This document shows, one piece after another, positions 23,650-35,572 of a stretch of DNA of 64,000 nucleotides. The stretch is from Hydractinia symbiolongicarpus. Taxonomy: Eukaryota; Cnidaria; Hydrozoa; Anthoathecata; Hydractiniidae. Location: the NCBI RefSeq assembly GCF_029227915.1, contig NC_079877.1, forward strand, positions 23,461,851 to 23,525,850, written 5' to 3'. The notes below the pieces were generated by a model that made no database searches, was not told the origin of the DNA, and worked only from the letters and a program-made list of their open reading frames with translations. Made by a program: the position numbers and the translations under genes. Numbering within the stretch: the first letter of the stretch is position 1; every line of letters begins with the position of its first letter.

Positions 23650-24739
23650 TGATCTCTTGTTTACACTTTTCCATGAATTTATAATAATAAGGTTTCGATT
23701 GCAGAAGGCAATGGTTTAAGCAGGGTAAATACTTTCCGCCTTCTTCTTATTATTCCTCCCAATACAGCCACTTCAGTGTTGGAAACACTGTCGTTAACCT
23801 TTTTCCTGAATGTATATATTAGGTCAAAATCGGCATTTCTTACCAATGTTTTTTACATAGCATGGGTTAAGCCGTAGCTGTGATAAAGGCGCATGGTAAA
23901 CGTGCCAGTGTGTACTGAACAAGCGCACTTCATAGGCACTAGGCTAGGCAACACTAACTCTTACGAAGGGAATGAGCGGCTTGCGAAGAAAGAGTTGCTG
24001 TTGTTGAATGTGTTCGTCCGTTAATATGACTACCAAGTTTTCGTTTGATTGTCTTAAAAGATTTTTCTTTATCTATACGTTATTTAAAAGTGCGCGAGCT
24101 AAAGTGGCTGTGGCTTAAATTGGCTCTTTTTGCTAAAGCGACCTAACGCATGCTTCGCTATAAATCACGCAAAAGCTCAGTGATGCACAGACCAGGAGGC
24201 CAGTAGGAAATACCAAAAGCGCGCCAACATCAGAGTTTGTGCAGAGTGAAAAGTCCAAATGAAGGGCAGAGCGAACAAAGATTAAAGTAGCCAAAAACTT
24301 GCATTTGCTGATCATTCCTTTCCGATAGACCTTGGTTATCTAAACATCAAAATACATCGATAAAAGTTCTCGTGAAGAAGTTAATGGAACTTGTTTTTGT
24401 ATTAATCGAGGCAAGATACGCATGCGGCTATTGTCGCTCGTCTGCGGAGTCGCTTGCCAGGTCATCTGAGATGTATTCGTCGACGGTACTCACTCTACAA
24501 CAGATCTGTCGGCAACATTGATTCATTTATTCCTTTTCTTAATATTAGAAATTATCTCCTGTAACATTTTTGTAGATCTCTGTTTCCAGCCTTGTTTTAT
24601 CAGATCTCCCAACGTCGTAATTGTGACGTTGTAATTGTAAGACGTGATCATGACATCAGTATACAGCTAGTTAAGGAAAAAAATATGTCAAAAACACACT
24701 TTGTTATTGTTCATTGAATATATGTAACCCACACTAAGT
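23650..24739. other. No recognisable gene
   Basis: Spacer between GPCR copies B and C. No open frame or repeat is assigned. Confidence 0.4.
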
Positions 24740-25030
24740 AGAATTTCTGATTATCACATATTATGCTTGCAGGTGTTTCGATCGGCTTTTCTATCTTGTT
24801 ACCATGTAGCTTTCAAATTTTAATCTCAAAGTTTATTTCATTATTGTTTATCTTGTTTTTAAAATTTAAACAAATAAAAATATTTTATTTTAAATTTATT
24901 GTACACAATCGGAAATATGAAATATTATAAAATAAAATTGAATAAAATTCTTTTTGTTTACCGTAACTATATTTTCGTGTTTACAATAGCATATTTTTTT
25001 GTTTATTTTATTTTATATAAATCAAAAACA
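24740..25030 (+). repeat. 5' flank of the GPCR unit, copy C
   Basis: Third copy of the conserved upstream block (GCTTGCAGGTGTTTCGATCG; GTTTACAATAGCATA). It ends about 140 bp before the ATG of GPCR copy C. Confidence 0.6.
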
Positions 25031-25171
25031 ATAAGTGACCTAGAAAATAATTTGAATTATTAAGTTATTATTTTGTTTCTGTTAGCAAATATAAGGTTAC
25101 ACATTTCGTCAGTTAAAAGTCAAAGACATTTTTTTGAGACATAAAGCAGCGATATTTTCTTTATTTAAACT

Positions 25172-26048
25172 ATGATGACAGGAAATCTTACAGAAAATGT
25201 AATGTTCGATGATTTGAGCGCAGTGCTGTACAATAGGTTTGCTAAAATAAATCTAATAAGTGAAAAAGTTGCTAGTTTGATATGCTCGTTGTTGATTATT
25301 GGAATCAATATCCTTTTTATTTGGGCAGTAAAAGAGAAAAATCAAGGGAAATCACTGCTCAGTGACTTGTATGTTATGCTCTCCATATCTGATCTGGTAT
25401 TTGGTTTCACTACCTGTATATGTGGCTCTTTTGACTGGATATGTAGATGTAATATCGTCCCCTAACTTTCTTCAAGTTCAAATGTTTATAAGCTATTTGT
25501 TTGGTACTATATCTATGACAGCAATATGTGCCATGACATTGGAATTGTACTTAGCAGTAATGAAGCCATTGACGTATGCTGCAAGGAAAAGAAAAAATAC
25601 TTTGACGTTTGTTTTGATTATATGTTGGTTTTTAATCGTTGTTTTTGCGTTGCTCTCTTACTTTGTTGAACGCTCCTTTTACCATAACAGATACAAGCTC
25701 GTGGCGGTAGCTTATAGTGTTCTTATTCTAATATTCATGGTAATATGCCAGCAAAGGATACATGTTTATCTTAAAACTAGTCAACACAGAAACAATATAC
25801 GTAACAAAAAGGCCGCGAAAGTCGCCTTATTGACTCTATTGATTTATATAATCTGCTTCTTACCAGCTGGTATTAACTCCTACCTTAGTTTGCACCATTA
25901 TAGAAATTCTAATTTTCGTGTTGCAATTATAGATCCTTGGATATACTTAGTAGTAATGTCGAACTCATTTTTTGACACCATTGTTTATGGCTTTCGTTCG
26001 AAACGAATACACGTTTGTGTATTTTTAAAAAGAGTTCGGCAACAATGA
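25172..26048 (+). pseudogene. Orphan rhodopsin-like (class A) GPCR, copy C, one 5-bp frameshift
   Basis: Starts at ATG 25172 (N-terminus NLTENV with an N-glycosylation site). TM1 IGINILFIWAV and TM2 LSISDLVFG precede a break at about 25404-25408. There, copy A reads GGTTTAGTTTCA but this copy reads GGTTTCA, a 5-bp loss between GTTT repeats. The rest is one open frame to 26048: TM3 ending TLELYLAV (ELY instead of DRY), TM4, TM5, TM6 with CFLPAGINS, TM7 with DPWIYLV and NSFFDTIVYGF, and a basic tail. No other break is seen, so this copy is young as a pseudogene or could be intact in other alleles. It lies 1.1 kb upstream of sulfotransferase copy B. Confidence 0.85.
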
Positions 26049-27185
26049 AATGTAAATTTTTTTACGGAAAAAAATATTAATATTCAATATTTTCCACCAA
26101 CTTAAACACTGACTAAAAATTACCCAAGCTTATTTACGTGTACTGTTGCATATTTAAAAGTATCAAAGTAGGTGTTATCAACGGAGGAGGGCAGAGCGGT
26201 AATTTTCCCTTTCATGTTGATTCCATTTGCTTTTCATCCTCCGCTGTCCAGTTACTTGATTATCAGATGGAAAGGTGATAGGATCTGAAAGATACTGAAA
26301 GGAATATTGAAATCAGCAAAGATGATATAGTGGTAACGCATTCGCTTGGTTACAAGAAACAGCTTCGACGCCCAACTTTAACACATCTTAAGTGTAGCAT
26401 TGGTAGACCATTTGTATACCTTTACTGACTGTGAAACAGTTTGTTTGACAGGCAAGAAAGTAATGTCAGGTGGCAATGTAATACAGTTTCAGTGGGAGGA
26501 AAGGGAGGGTCAGCCGTTAGGATGGAATTCGCAACGATGGTAAATGTCCCTTTGTTACTTACCTTTGAGATTGTTTACTTATGATTTTTAGCAAAGTATA
26601 ACAGAACATAAGCAGTATATTAACGTACATTGCACATATTCTAAACAGATGTTACGTTTATCTCTTGCCTACTCTCTCTATTCACATTTTATAGATTTTT
26701 TTATTTTTAATAAATCATGCAGTACGGGCGAATGCTTATCAGTATAACTTACATTAAAAATACTTAGTCTTCTCCGTAAACAAGATATGATGCGAACATG
26801 GAGATTCTGTTTAGGTATAGTTTTAGGATGTTAGCTTTTAACAAGCTAACAAATGATTGCCATTTTTTGCGAGAGCTGCTGAAGCTAAAATGCATTCCCT
26901 TTAGGACAATTTTCAAAACATGCTTTTTTTTCTGTAAATTGGCCAATGCCCCAAAGCTTAAAGTAAACATAAAAGTTGATGTTTTGTACACATTTTATAT
27001 CTTTCACTGTCAACCGTCTTATGTATTAGTCCGATAAGCATTGTCATGGGTGCTATGTTCTGTTTATTGATTTCCTAAACCCTTATTTGTACACACTGTA
27101 AACAGATCTGTTTATTATGAACATTAAACACAAATACTTAGTGACATTTCTTGCATAAGAATATATACTATTACAGTTGGTCAAA
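26049..27185. other. GPCR C to sulfotransferase B spacer
   Basis: No gene is recognised. Positions 27088-27118 match the promoter-proximal region of sulfotransferase copy A. Confidence 0.45.
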
Positions 27186-27711
27186 ATGCCGGAAAAAGTA
27201 TTTTTATGGAGTGCCCCTCGTTGTATTTCAACAGCATTTCAAAGGTCAATGATGGAAATCCAAAACTCAAAGGTCTTTTTTGAACCATACGCAGCGAGTT
27301 ATTATTACGGTCCAGAACGACAAAGCTACAGATACATATCTATTCCGGTGGATCCAAAAGTTTCGTATCAGGAAAGGTTTGAAATGCTGACTAAAAAGTA
27401 CGAAGGTATGCAGGTCGTCTTTTCAAAGGACTTAGCTTACACTATCGAAAATCATTTTGAAGAACTGCTGAGGACTGAATTACAGGAATTTTAACACACC
27501 TTTTTAATCCGAAATCCTAGAAAATCAGTTATCAGCCTCTATAGAGCGTCACTTGATCCACTAATTTTAAATTGGGATTTATTTGATCCTGTCGAAGCTG
27601 GATTCAAGCAACTGTATGATTTGTATCAGTTCATTAAAATTCACTTAGACCATCAACCGGTGGTTATTGATGCCGATGATTTGTTGGTTAACCCGGCTGG
27701 TACAATGAATG
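27186..27711 (+). pseudogene. PAPS-type sulfotransferase-like protein, copy B, exon 1 with one nonsense codon
   Basis: Starts at ATG 27186 (MPEKVFLWSAPRCISTAF). Exon length (526 nt), donor (ATGG before GTAATT) and phase equal those of copy A. Codon 103 is TAA (27492-27494) where copy A has CAA, so translation would stop before the RNPRKS motif. The frame is otherwise open to the donor, and the sequence is very close to copy A downstream of the stop. A recent null allele or base error would both fit. The phosphosulfate loop is intact, and SAPR is closer to the family form than SASR in copy A. Confidence 0.8.
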
Positions 27712-27780
27712 GTAATTTTTGAGCTTTTAACTTATTTTACCTTCCGTACTTAGACTGATTAAAATCGGCATGTTATTTAC

Positions 27781-28013
27781 AAAACCTTCAAACCCTAATA
27801 TCTTTGCAACCGTTTATCAAAAGTACATGATCCTATACCTTTTCTTGATCAGTGCTTCAAGATCTATACGATAAAGGCAACAGGCATACAAATTTCTGAA
27901 AAAAACTTTATTGTGTTCTGACAGGTCTCTGCTGACCTCAGGAAACTTGAAATGACGGTTGTTTTTCTCTGTTATCCTGCCTAAGTGGATTTTTCACGGG
28001 CCTTATCGACTAG
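27781..28013 (+). mobile_element. Helitron-like 3' end fragment (family 2) in intron
   Basis: Matches the 3' part of the units in the 57451-59725 array (CATGATCCTATACC..., TGCTGACCTCAG, TGGATTTTTCACGGGCC) and ends ATCGACTAG before T. The 5' part is missing. It lies in the intron of sulfotransferase copy B and is absent from copy A. Confidence 0.7.
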
Positions 28014-28439
28014 TATCTATATAATTCCAGACATGCTAAGAATATAATAAAGAAAAAGGAGGATAGTATTTCTCAAGAAAGTTAAGAACATTTTTTGTAA
28101 GAATTTAAATACTTTAAACAATGGGTCAGAAGTTCAGAATATTCTAAGAATATGTCTAACCTTGATTGTTTGTTCTAAATATAAAAACTTTTTTGTAAGA
28201 CTATACTGTAAATAATGGGTGAGAATATCCCAGGACAATGTTTAAGCTTGATTGTTTGTTTTAATATTAAAGTATGTATGATGCACAAATTTCATTAGAA
28301 GTTTACTTTTTTATTCCCTATATACCTCACAAACTGAACCTTTTTCTCTCCAAAGCAATGGGCAAGTACACCAGTGAAAGTTAAGAACATGAAGGCTGAA
28401 ACGGAAAAAAACACTGTTCTTATAAAATACAGCGGAGAC

Positions 28440-29164
28440 AGAGAAGAATTTATATAAAATGTAAAAAGTAATTTTTCCGTTGTTACTGTTTTTAACGCTA
28501 CGAAGTGGTTGATGTCGTTATAATAAACCTTAATGTAAACAAAGTTAAATCAATGTTAGCATCTGTTACGTTACCGTTTGAAATATATTTGATTCTTAAA
28601 TTCGAAAACGCTGCATTGTTATCATGCATGGCACGTTTGCGCATTGGGAGGGTTGCTGTATGCAATAGACTAAATAGCTAATTTGGTATGATGCATTAGA
28701 AACTGTACGTTGTGGCAATTTTGCAATAACCTTTTTTGTGTGAATTAACGATTTATTCTAATCTCTGATATACTATTTTCCCTCGTGTACTTCTGGCATG
28801 GCAAAGCAAGTATATAGTTTTAGCAGATTTAGCTTTTTACATAACCGTTGTTAGACACCTTCGATTGTGTTAGACTTTTTCCATTTTTATTTTATTTTAT
28901 TTTTATTTTAATGTTGGACCTGCTTACATTTTTAAACGTTCTGTATAATGCAGATTGTAAGCAACCTCAATCCCAGGGCTTTTTTTCTCTTTTATTTTTA
29001 TTTTTTTATTGCTGCACATGCTTATTTTTTGGATGTTTTGTTTCAGCGGTTATGCAAATTGCGACTTTTAAAAATTCAATTACTGTGTTCTACGTTTTTA
29101 TTTGGCACCCATCATATGGACTCGATGAGAGATTCAGTGGATTCTTCCACGGGACTTCGGCTAG
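28440..29164 (+). mobile_element. Helitron-like element (family 3), copy B, 5'-truncated
   Basis: Shares its body with 17392-19268 (AAATTCGAAAACGCTGCATT, GTACTTCTGGCATGGCAAAG). The 3' end has hairpin GTGGATTCTTCCAC, then GGGACTTCGG and CTAG at 29161-29164, with T following. Inside the intron of sulfotransferase copy B. Open frames here are repeat sequence, not genes. Confidence 0.65.
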
Positions 29165-31033
29165 TAACTATATCAATACAATAATAACTGCCTTGTCTAT
29201 CTATACCAAAAAGATCGCCCGAGGTCAAAACTATAGATCGAGCTTGCTAGGTCGATACGCTGATTTGATTCAAGATTTTAAATATACTGCAACTTAATTT
29301 TTTAGTTTGTATGATGTAGATATGTCTTTGTATACATTTACACCTACCATTATCGTTGTTACATGTTTAAAAATTGTAACGTGCTGTATAAAGCCTGTCG
29401 TTGGGGATTTCTTGTATAAACCTATTGAAAACAGCTATCAGTTAATAATAAAAAGTATTTCAAAAAATGTTTTACTTCGTGTTGCTCTAACTAACTAGCT
29501 ATCTACATTTTTGTACACAAACACGCAAATTAAATTTTGTCAAAGCTTGGAGCATTCTCTGTACTATTTACATTGGTGAAGTATGCCCTTCAAAATTTGA
29601 TTAGAAATTTATGATCGTGTCTTGAAGTGCCGGCAGAAATGAGTGTCCCTCAGTCAGTTGTTTGTGTTTTCTCAGATATTTTGCGACTAGGACAAGTAAC
29701 TTCGTTTCATACCACCCAACTGTGTTACTTGAGGGTTTTCTATGTCTATGACATGGTTTTAGTTGTTTTTTCTGAATTACCGACCCAGGTTTATAATACC
29801 AACACGGGTCTGTTAAAAGACGCAAACGTAAAATATTCTCTATGTATCACCAAAGGAATAAAACCTTTCCACCCAAATCAGATGCTTTTGGTATAATGGA
29901 TGTATAATTACAATCATATTCATCGTTGTTTCGTTTAATCAGAGAAACAACGTGAGAGATGTGTTTAGGAGTGATTTCAGCTGTTAACGTCGAAATTAAA
30001 TATACGAAATGATTAAAATTAATAAGCATAAATTTTATCAGTACAAAATCTTTCGTGATTTACGTACCAAAATTACTATAACAAAGTTAAAAACTTTTCA
30101 CCTTAACAAAACTTTAAAAAAATTAAGTAAACTTAAAGAACTAAAGATAATCAATAGCAAAATGCAGTACAGGAGAAACATTGATAACAGTTGTGTATTT
30201 TATAAGTAGCCGAAGTTTCATGCCTGTATAAATTTTTTTATTATGATATAAAAAAATTGCACCATGTTATTATATCTCCAACAGAATGTCAACTTGATAT
30301 ATTTTTAAATTGTCAAAACCAGTCATCGTCACATTCAAGATTCAAGTTAGGCGTTACATTTTTAACCAACTTTACGTATGCACTTTTTGATATAGCTGTA
30401 CTTCGCGAGAAAATTCTGCACTAGATGCTCGGCAATATTATTCATTCGTGCAAAAAATTACTTTTCTTTAATGAGCAGCATTTCAAGCTCCATAAGAAGA
30501 AACGGATAAACAAATATCTAAAAAAAGATATTTGTATATTGAGCGGTAATTGCTCACGTCATCAAAACCGAAATTATAATTATTTTCCATTGGTCTTCTT
30601 CCTAAGACAATTTTTCGAAGGGCAACTAGTCTATATAAATAGCTGAATTTATCTGTAACGACAATGTGATGTAATTTGATGTCAAAAGTGAGGAATTCCA
30701 AAACAATAACAAAACAACAGTAAGAGAGACACAAAAGACAGAACAAAAAGTAAAAAATCGATACATATGTCTACTTAACAGTGAAAGCACAAAGTTAATA
30801 TACAGGTACAGCACGCAAAAATTGAAATGGGGTAGCCAACCCTGCAAAAAACAAAATTTTATGCACTGGCAAAAAAAAAACATTTATTTGCTAGCTCTAT
30901 TAAGGATGATGCTTAATTTACAGTATTTGTAGCTAAGCTTCTTTACGTATCAGAAGAAAAATAATCTAGCTTGCTGTATAAATAATGTATAATGTGACTT
31001 TGGTTTACGACTTCAGTTATAATCTATTTTTAG
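29165..31033 (+). other. Rest of the sulfotransferase copy B intron
   Basis: No nested gene or repeat is recognised. It ends with the acceptor CTATTTTTAG. Confidence 0.5.
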
Positions 31034-31296
31034 CCTATTGCAAAGCGACGAATCTGCCTTTTAGTGAAGATATATTGCATTGGGAGCCTGGAATAATTCC
31101 AACGTCGTACAAATTTACTGGTTGGCATTCCAGAATGGCAAACAGTACTGGCTTCATCAAGCACACCGCTGAACAACTTCAAAACTTCGAACGCTTAGAT
31201 GACTTTCCGATTAAAGTACAAACGTGCGTAAGAGACAGTCAGATATACTATGAATACTTCAAACAGCAAAAAATTTTCCCTAATAATAATAATTAA
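31034..31296 (+). pseudogene. PAPS-type sulfotransferase-like protein, copy B, exon 2
   Basis: Open frame parallel to 14960-15219 of copy A: AYCKATNLPFSED, WEPGIIP, GFIKHTAEQLQNF, ending TAA. It is one codon longer than copy A (insertion near TSYKFTGW). This exon has no defect of its own; it is part of a disrupted gene only because of the stop in exon 1. The substitutions between copies do not break the frame. Confidence 0.8.
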
Positions 31297-32110
31297 TCTA
31301 ATTTAATGCGGAAAATTTCGACTTTTTACTTTTTGTATTCAACCTTTTTCACTTCTAGTCGATAGGTGCAAAGCTAGCACTATTTTCTAACACCAAAATC
31401 GTTTGATTTCAATACTCTTGGTAAGCTTAGAGTTTATAAAATACTAATTTCAACACCGGATTTTAAACAATATAATACCGAGGGATGGGGATTCCGAACA
31501 ACCCCTTCAAATCGAATGAAACGTGACAGCTACTTAACATATTTAAAACATTTCCACTGTCATTCCCATTGATGAAATAATGTTGTGTTGTACGGCTGAT
31601 CGTAACTGAAGTTATTATATGTTTCCAATCACATGGAGATTTTTAGGGGTAGTTTCCAGTAATTGCTGACATTTCAGGTTCTAAGAGGTATTGGACCTAA
31701 ATAATCTAATTGACGAGTTATTGACTCCTGAAAAGAGTAGAGTAAAATAAAAAAATCTAAATATTTAGCAGAAAATAGGAACAAAAAATTAATATAAATC
31801 AATAAACACTTTTTCTTACTTCTTTTTAATAAAGATTAATTTATTTATATATGGCTCGAAAACAATTTTTACTTGATACACCCCTACGTTTTATGCTTAA
31901 CGGTACAAGCATTTATGAGTATGGAGACAAAAGTATTAAGTATTAATTTTCTGGACATATTGATGTTTTAAACGAAAAAAAGTACAACAGACCAAAGAGT
32001 AACCTTCCCGTGTTGACAGACAAGGTGACTAGACTAGTTATTCTATATTCTATAAAGAGCTATATTATTTTAGCCTCAGTCGATCACGGTAAAAGACATG
32101 ATCAGCTTGT
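31297..32110. repeat. 3' flank of the sulfotransferase gene, copy B, with MITE relic
   Basis: Matches 15240-15890. Positions about 31590-31740 keep interior MITE sequence (GGAGATTTTTAGGGGTAGTT, GGTATTGGACCTAAA) with no GC-rich hairpins. This is the same ancestral insertion as in copy A. Confidence 0.6.
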
Positions 32111-34432
32111 CATTTTGATTTAAATAGCATACTTTTTAAAGGCTATTATGGTACTATGTGCACAAGAAGTAAAAAATGTGGACTGAATGTTTGCTTTTCG
32201 TGTAAGTCATTTAAAACAATCAACCTCGTCCTCAGGACTTGTTTTTTATATGTGGAAAGCCTGAACACGGCCTTGACCCTTATCTTAGAGTTATATTAAA
32301 TGCAAAATTATGTGGTGAGAAAAATCAAATATAAAAAATGGTTGTTGTTGTTGTGTTATTGTAGATGTTGCGTTTGGTTTGGTGTAGGTCTTCTGAATAG
32401 GTATATAAAATTTTGGAAAAACATTATTTTTAAGATGAATGTATAAACAGAAAAATATAAAGATTATTCCGAAAGTATTTTTACCAACATTACCGACTTT
32501 CATACAGTGCAGTCTGGGCACGAGTAAAGCGCTTGTAGGGACAAACTTTTCATAATGGTAGCGCAACAAGAAGAAAACAACAACAAAATTAACAGAAAAT
32601 TTAACTTGAGGCTTACCCATGGAGGTATAAAAGAACTTTTATGCCTCCCTGCTTTACTATTATAACACTAAAATTAAAGAAGGGTATTCTTTAATGGTTT
32701 ATGGACTGACACAAAATTCAAGGTTATTAAATGACTAAAGACTGCTGATTCCGTCTGAAGGTTAGCCTAGCTAAAAGTCAAGTGTCCAAGTGTTACCAGA
32801 AAGAAATGTTATTGTTGGCACCACATTGCTAATTTTTATTAAATAAAAAGTATTGTCCCCAATAGTTAGTACCACTATATTTCAAAACAAAGCAAGTGCA
32901 GTTAGCTAACTAGCTAGCTAAATAGCTGACGAAAGGTGTAGTGAAAGGTGTAGTTTAAGCCAATTAGCTTTAGTTAGCCTGGCCAGTGCAAAGGGGCAAG
33001 GAAAAAATCACTGTGAACACTTTTTTAATATTGTCATTATGTTAGCTGTTAGTTACATCTACGTTAACCTTAAATTTACAAAAAAATTAAAATCCAACAT
33101 CCACAAATTTCTACCACAATGTTTTTCATTTTTTATCCACAATAAAGTTTTCGTTTTTTAACAATACTGATTTTTCTTTCAATAAAATTACTAAATCTTC
33201 AGCCTCAGCAAACTGTTTTTGCAAAAATCTTCCTCAACATTTGACATATATAATCTTTTAGTTAATAATAAACACTTGATACAAACAAATTAATTCTTGC
33301 AAAAAACTCCAAAATTGCCAGATTAGCTAAAATTTAATATTGCATATATATAATTGGTTAGGAATCTAGTATTAAAGGGGGAATGGTGGGTCGAATTTTT
33401 CTGACAAGGCTAGGAAAAGGTTGGAAAGATATCATAGCAAAGAAAATGTTCTCTTTAAACTTATTGACAAAATTTTATTTTAGCGAATAAGTTGTAAACA
33501 CATGCAAACAAATGACTGACTCTTAAAATTTGTTGTGAACTTGTAAACTAAAGAAAAAAAAACTAAAAAAGTCATGAAAACTTCTTTCTGCAAAAATTTA
33601 TCTTTTGAAGATTACCTTCATCCTCAAAATCTGTTCCTCAAAAAAAAAAGTTAGCCAGAAAAAGTTGAATTAAAAAAAAATCAATTTTAAACCCAAGGGG
33701 ATTAACAATGAATCTGTTAGCGAAATTGGCATTATCATTTATCAATATATCTATATTCCAATATTTATATCAGTTCCTTATACATTGTCTGAAAATATGT
33801 CTTTCACGTCTTTTTGGCAACCACGACTTTTTCTGCATCAAAACAACAAAATTATAGTAGCTAAATGGATGTTTGAATGTTTTTACTAATTCGCTTTTCA
33901 TCCGATGACTTCCCATTCAATCACAATTTTTTCAAAGTTTTTTTTAGGGATGCTAAACCATAAAGTTATGCAGTTGGCGGGGTTAAATATTCGCTTTTAG
34001 ATAATCACGTAATAAGGACAGTATATATAAGCTATATATTTAGTTGTGGCATTTTTAATAAGCTTTCGTCCAAATTTTAAAATATTCTTTGATAATTATT
34101 CATATCTTGATTCTTTTAGCTTGATATTTGATTATCCATTTTTTCTACTTTTGCAACAATAAGCTAGCTAGCTCTAATTTGTTTTGCTTGTTCTTGTTGT
34201 AGCCTTGGAGTAAAAAGATTTTTAACAACACTGATTTTTCTTTCACTAAAATTACTAAGTCTTCAGCCTCAGCAAACTGTTTTTGTGTATATTTTAAATG
34301 TGTGCGTTGAAAGGGCGAGACAAATAATTATTTTTAAGAACCAACTTTGTTGTGACCAGGCAGATATAAAAAGCTGAACAAGTCCTGGGGACGAGGTTGT
34401 TTGCAAATATATCTCACTTACAATTCTGTTCA
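32111..34432. other. No recognisable gene; one short direct repeat
   Basis: AT-rich sequence without a gene. A direct repeat of about 75 bp occurs at 33156-33230 and 34217-34288 (shared words CTGATTTTTCTTTCA and TTCAGCCTCAGCAAACTG). No element structure surrounds it. Confidence 0.45.
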
Positions 34433-34480
34433 GGGGCGGATCTAGTGTACATCAGAACCCGCAAGCGGAGACACCTTGTG
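34433..34480 (+). mobile_element. hAT-type terminus relic
   Basis: CAGGGGCGGATCTAG matches the common hAT transposon end CAGGGGCGGATCCA. No partner end or transposase is visible nearby. Confidence 0.35.
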
Positions 34481-34824
34481 AATTTTTAAATTCTGTAAAT
34501 AAGGAAAAGAGATAAAATTTATAACTGCAGCCGTTAAACTTAGCTATAAATCAGTTCCATCCCTACAACATCTACTGGTTGCTGTCCTGCACTTAAAACT
34601 GAAAACTTGTTGGTGCATATCTTGCTTCCCTGCTGTGAACGAGGTAAGGTGGTGCGCATATATTTCCACACAATGCCGATTCTGCTGATGTTCGTCAAAC
34701 ATTAATGGGAATTCTCATATTTTCTGCTCATCTTATTGGTCAAATATTATTATCGCAGACCCAGTACAGAGTTTGCAAACGCAAGCGTATTGACACTGGT
34801 GTTGTTATTTGCAGACACGTCTGC

Positions 34825-35565
34825 GAACAAGAATTCATAATTCTTTCTCACATGAATCGAATCCGACTGTTTTGTTTATTGTAAAAATGATCACTGACTG
34901 AAAACATGCGAAAAATTATTTTCAAGACAACATTTTACTCACAAAATCGTAAAAGAAGTACCAGATTATAGAATTACTGTATAACTTATTCTCCTCGTAA
35001 AATCAGGACAAAGGCAGCGATATTAAAGGTTTGACAAAGCAAAGTTCTCAGAATGTGTGGATGATTTACTGTATTGCAACAAGAAAACCAATAAATAATC
35101 TAATGCATTCGTTTAGTTTCTGTTTCTATATTGTTAGAATCTTTTAGCAGTACATGCTGGTTAATTTTGTTGTGTTTTTAGAAAGAAACTAAAATAAGCT
35201 ATTTATTATTTATTATTGTTGTTATTGTTCATCACCTTAGTCGCATATTTATACAGCGTTGTAGTTTTAAAATGCATTGCAAAATTATTATTTTCACAAA
35301 TAGCTTTTTGCTTTTAAAGTACTTCAGCCTATATTTATATTTGTCAGAACTGTGTTGAAATACGATCTTCAGCGTAGATAATAATCAAGTTCATTTATAG
35401 GAAGCATACGGTGGGTTTTTTTAAAAAAGGCATTTTTGGACAGCAAACCATACTCAAATAATTATAAACATGCAGTTATGCACATGCAGCTTTAACGTGT
35501 TTTTTTTTTTTTTTTTGCTTTCTATATTATTGACAAGAAAGAGGAAGCTACGGTCTTGGTAACTT
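34825..35565. repeat. Tail of duplicated unit B
   Basis: Matches 19480-20180 (ACAAGAATT, TTTGACAAAGC, TGACAAGAA). Homology stops at a pogo/Tigger element inserted at 35571. Confidence 0.55.
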
Positions 35566-35572
35566 CGCCATA

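Noticed and set aside
28848-29297. 149-codon plus-strand frame
   Set aside because: Lies mostly in a Helitron-like repeat; frames are not kept in the other copies and the composition is low-complexity.
33156-34288. 75-bp direct repeats as LTRs of a retrotransposon
   Set aside because: Too short, no TG/CA ends, no primer site and no coding sequence between them.
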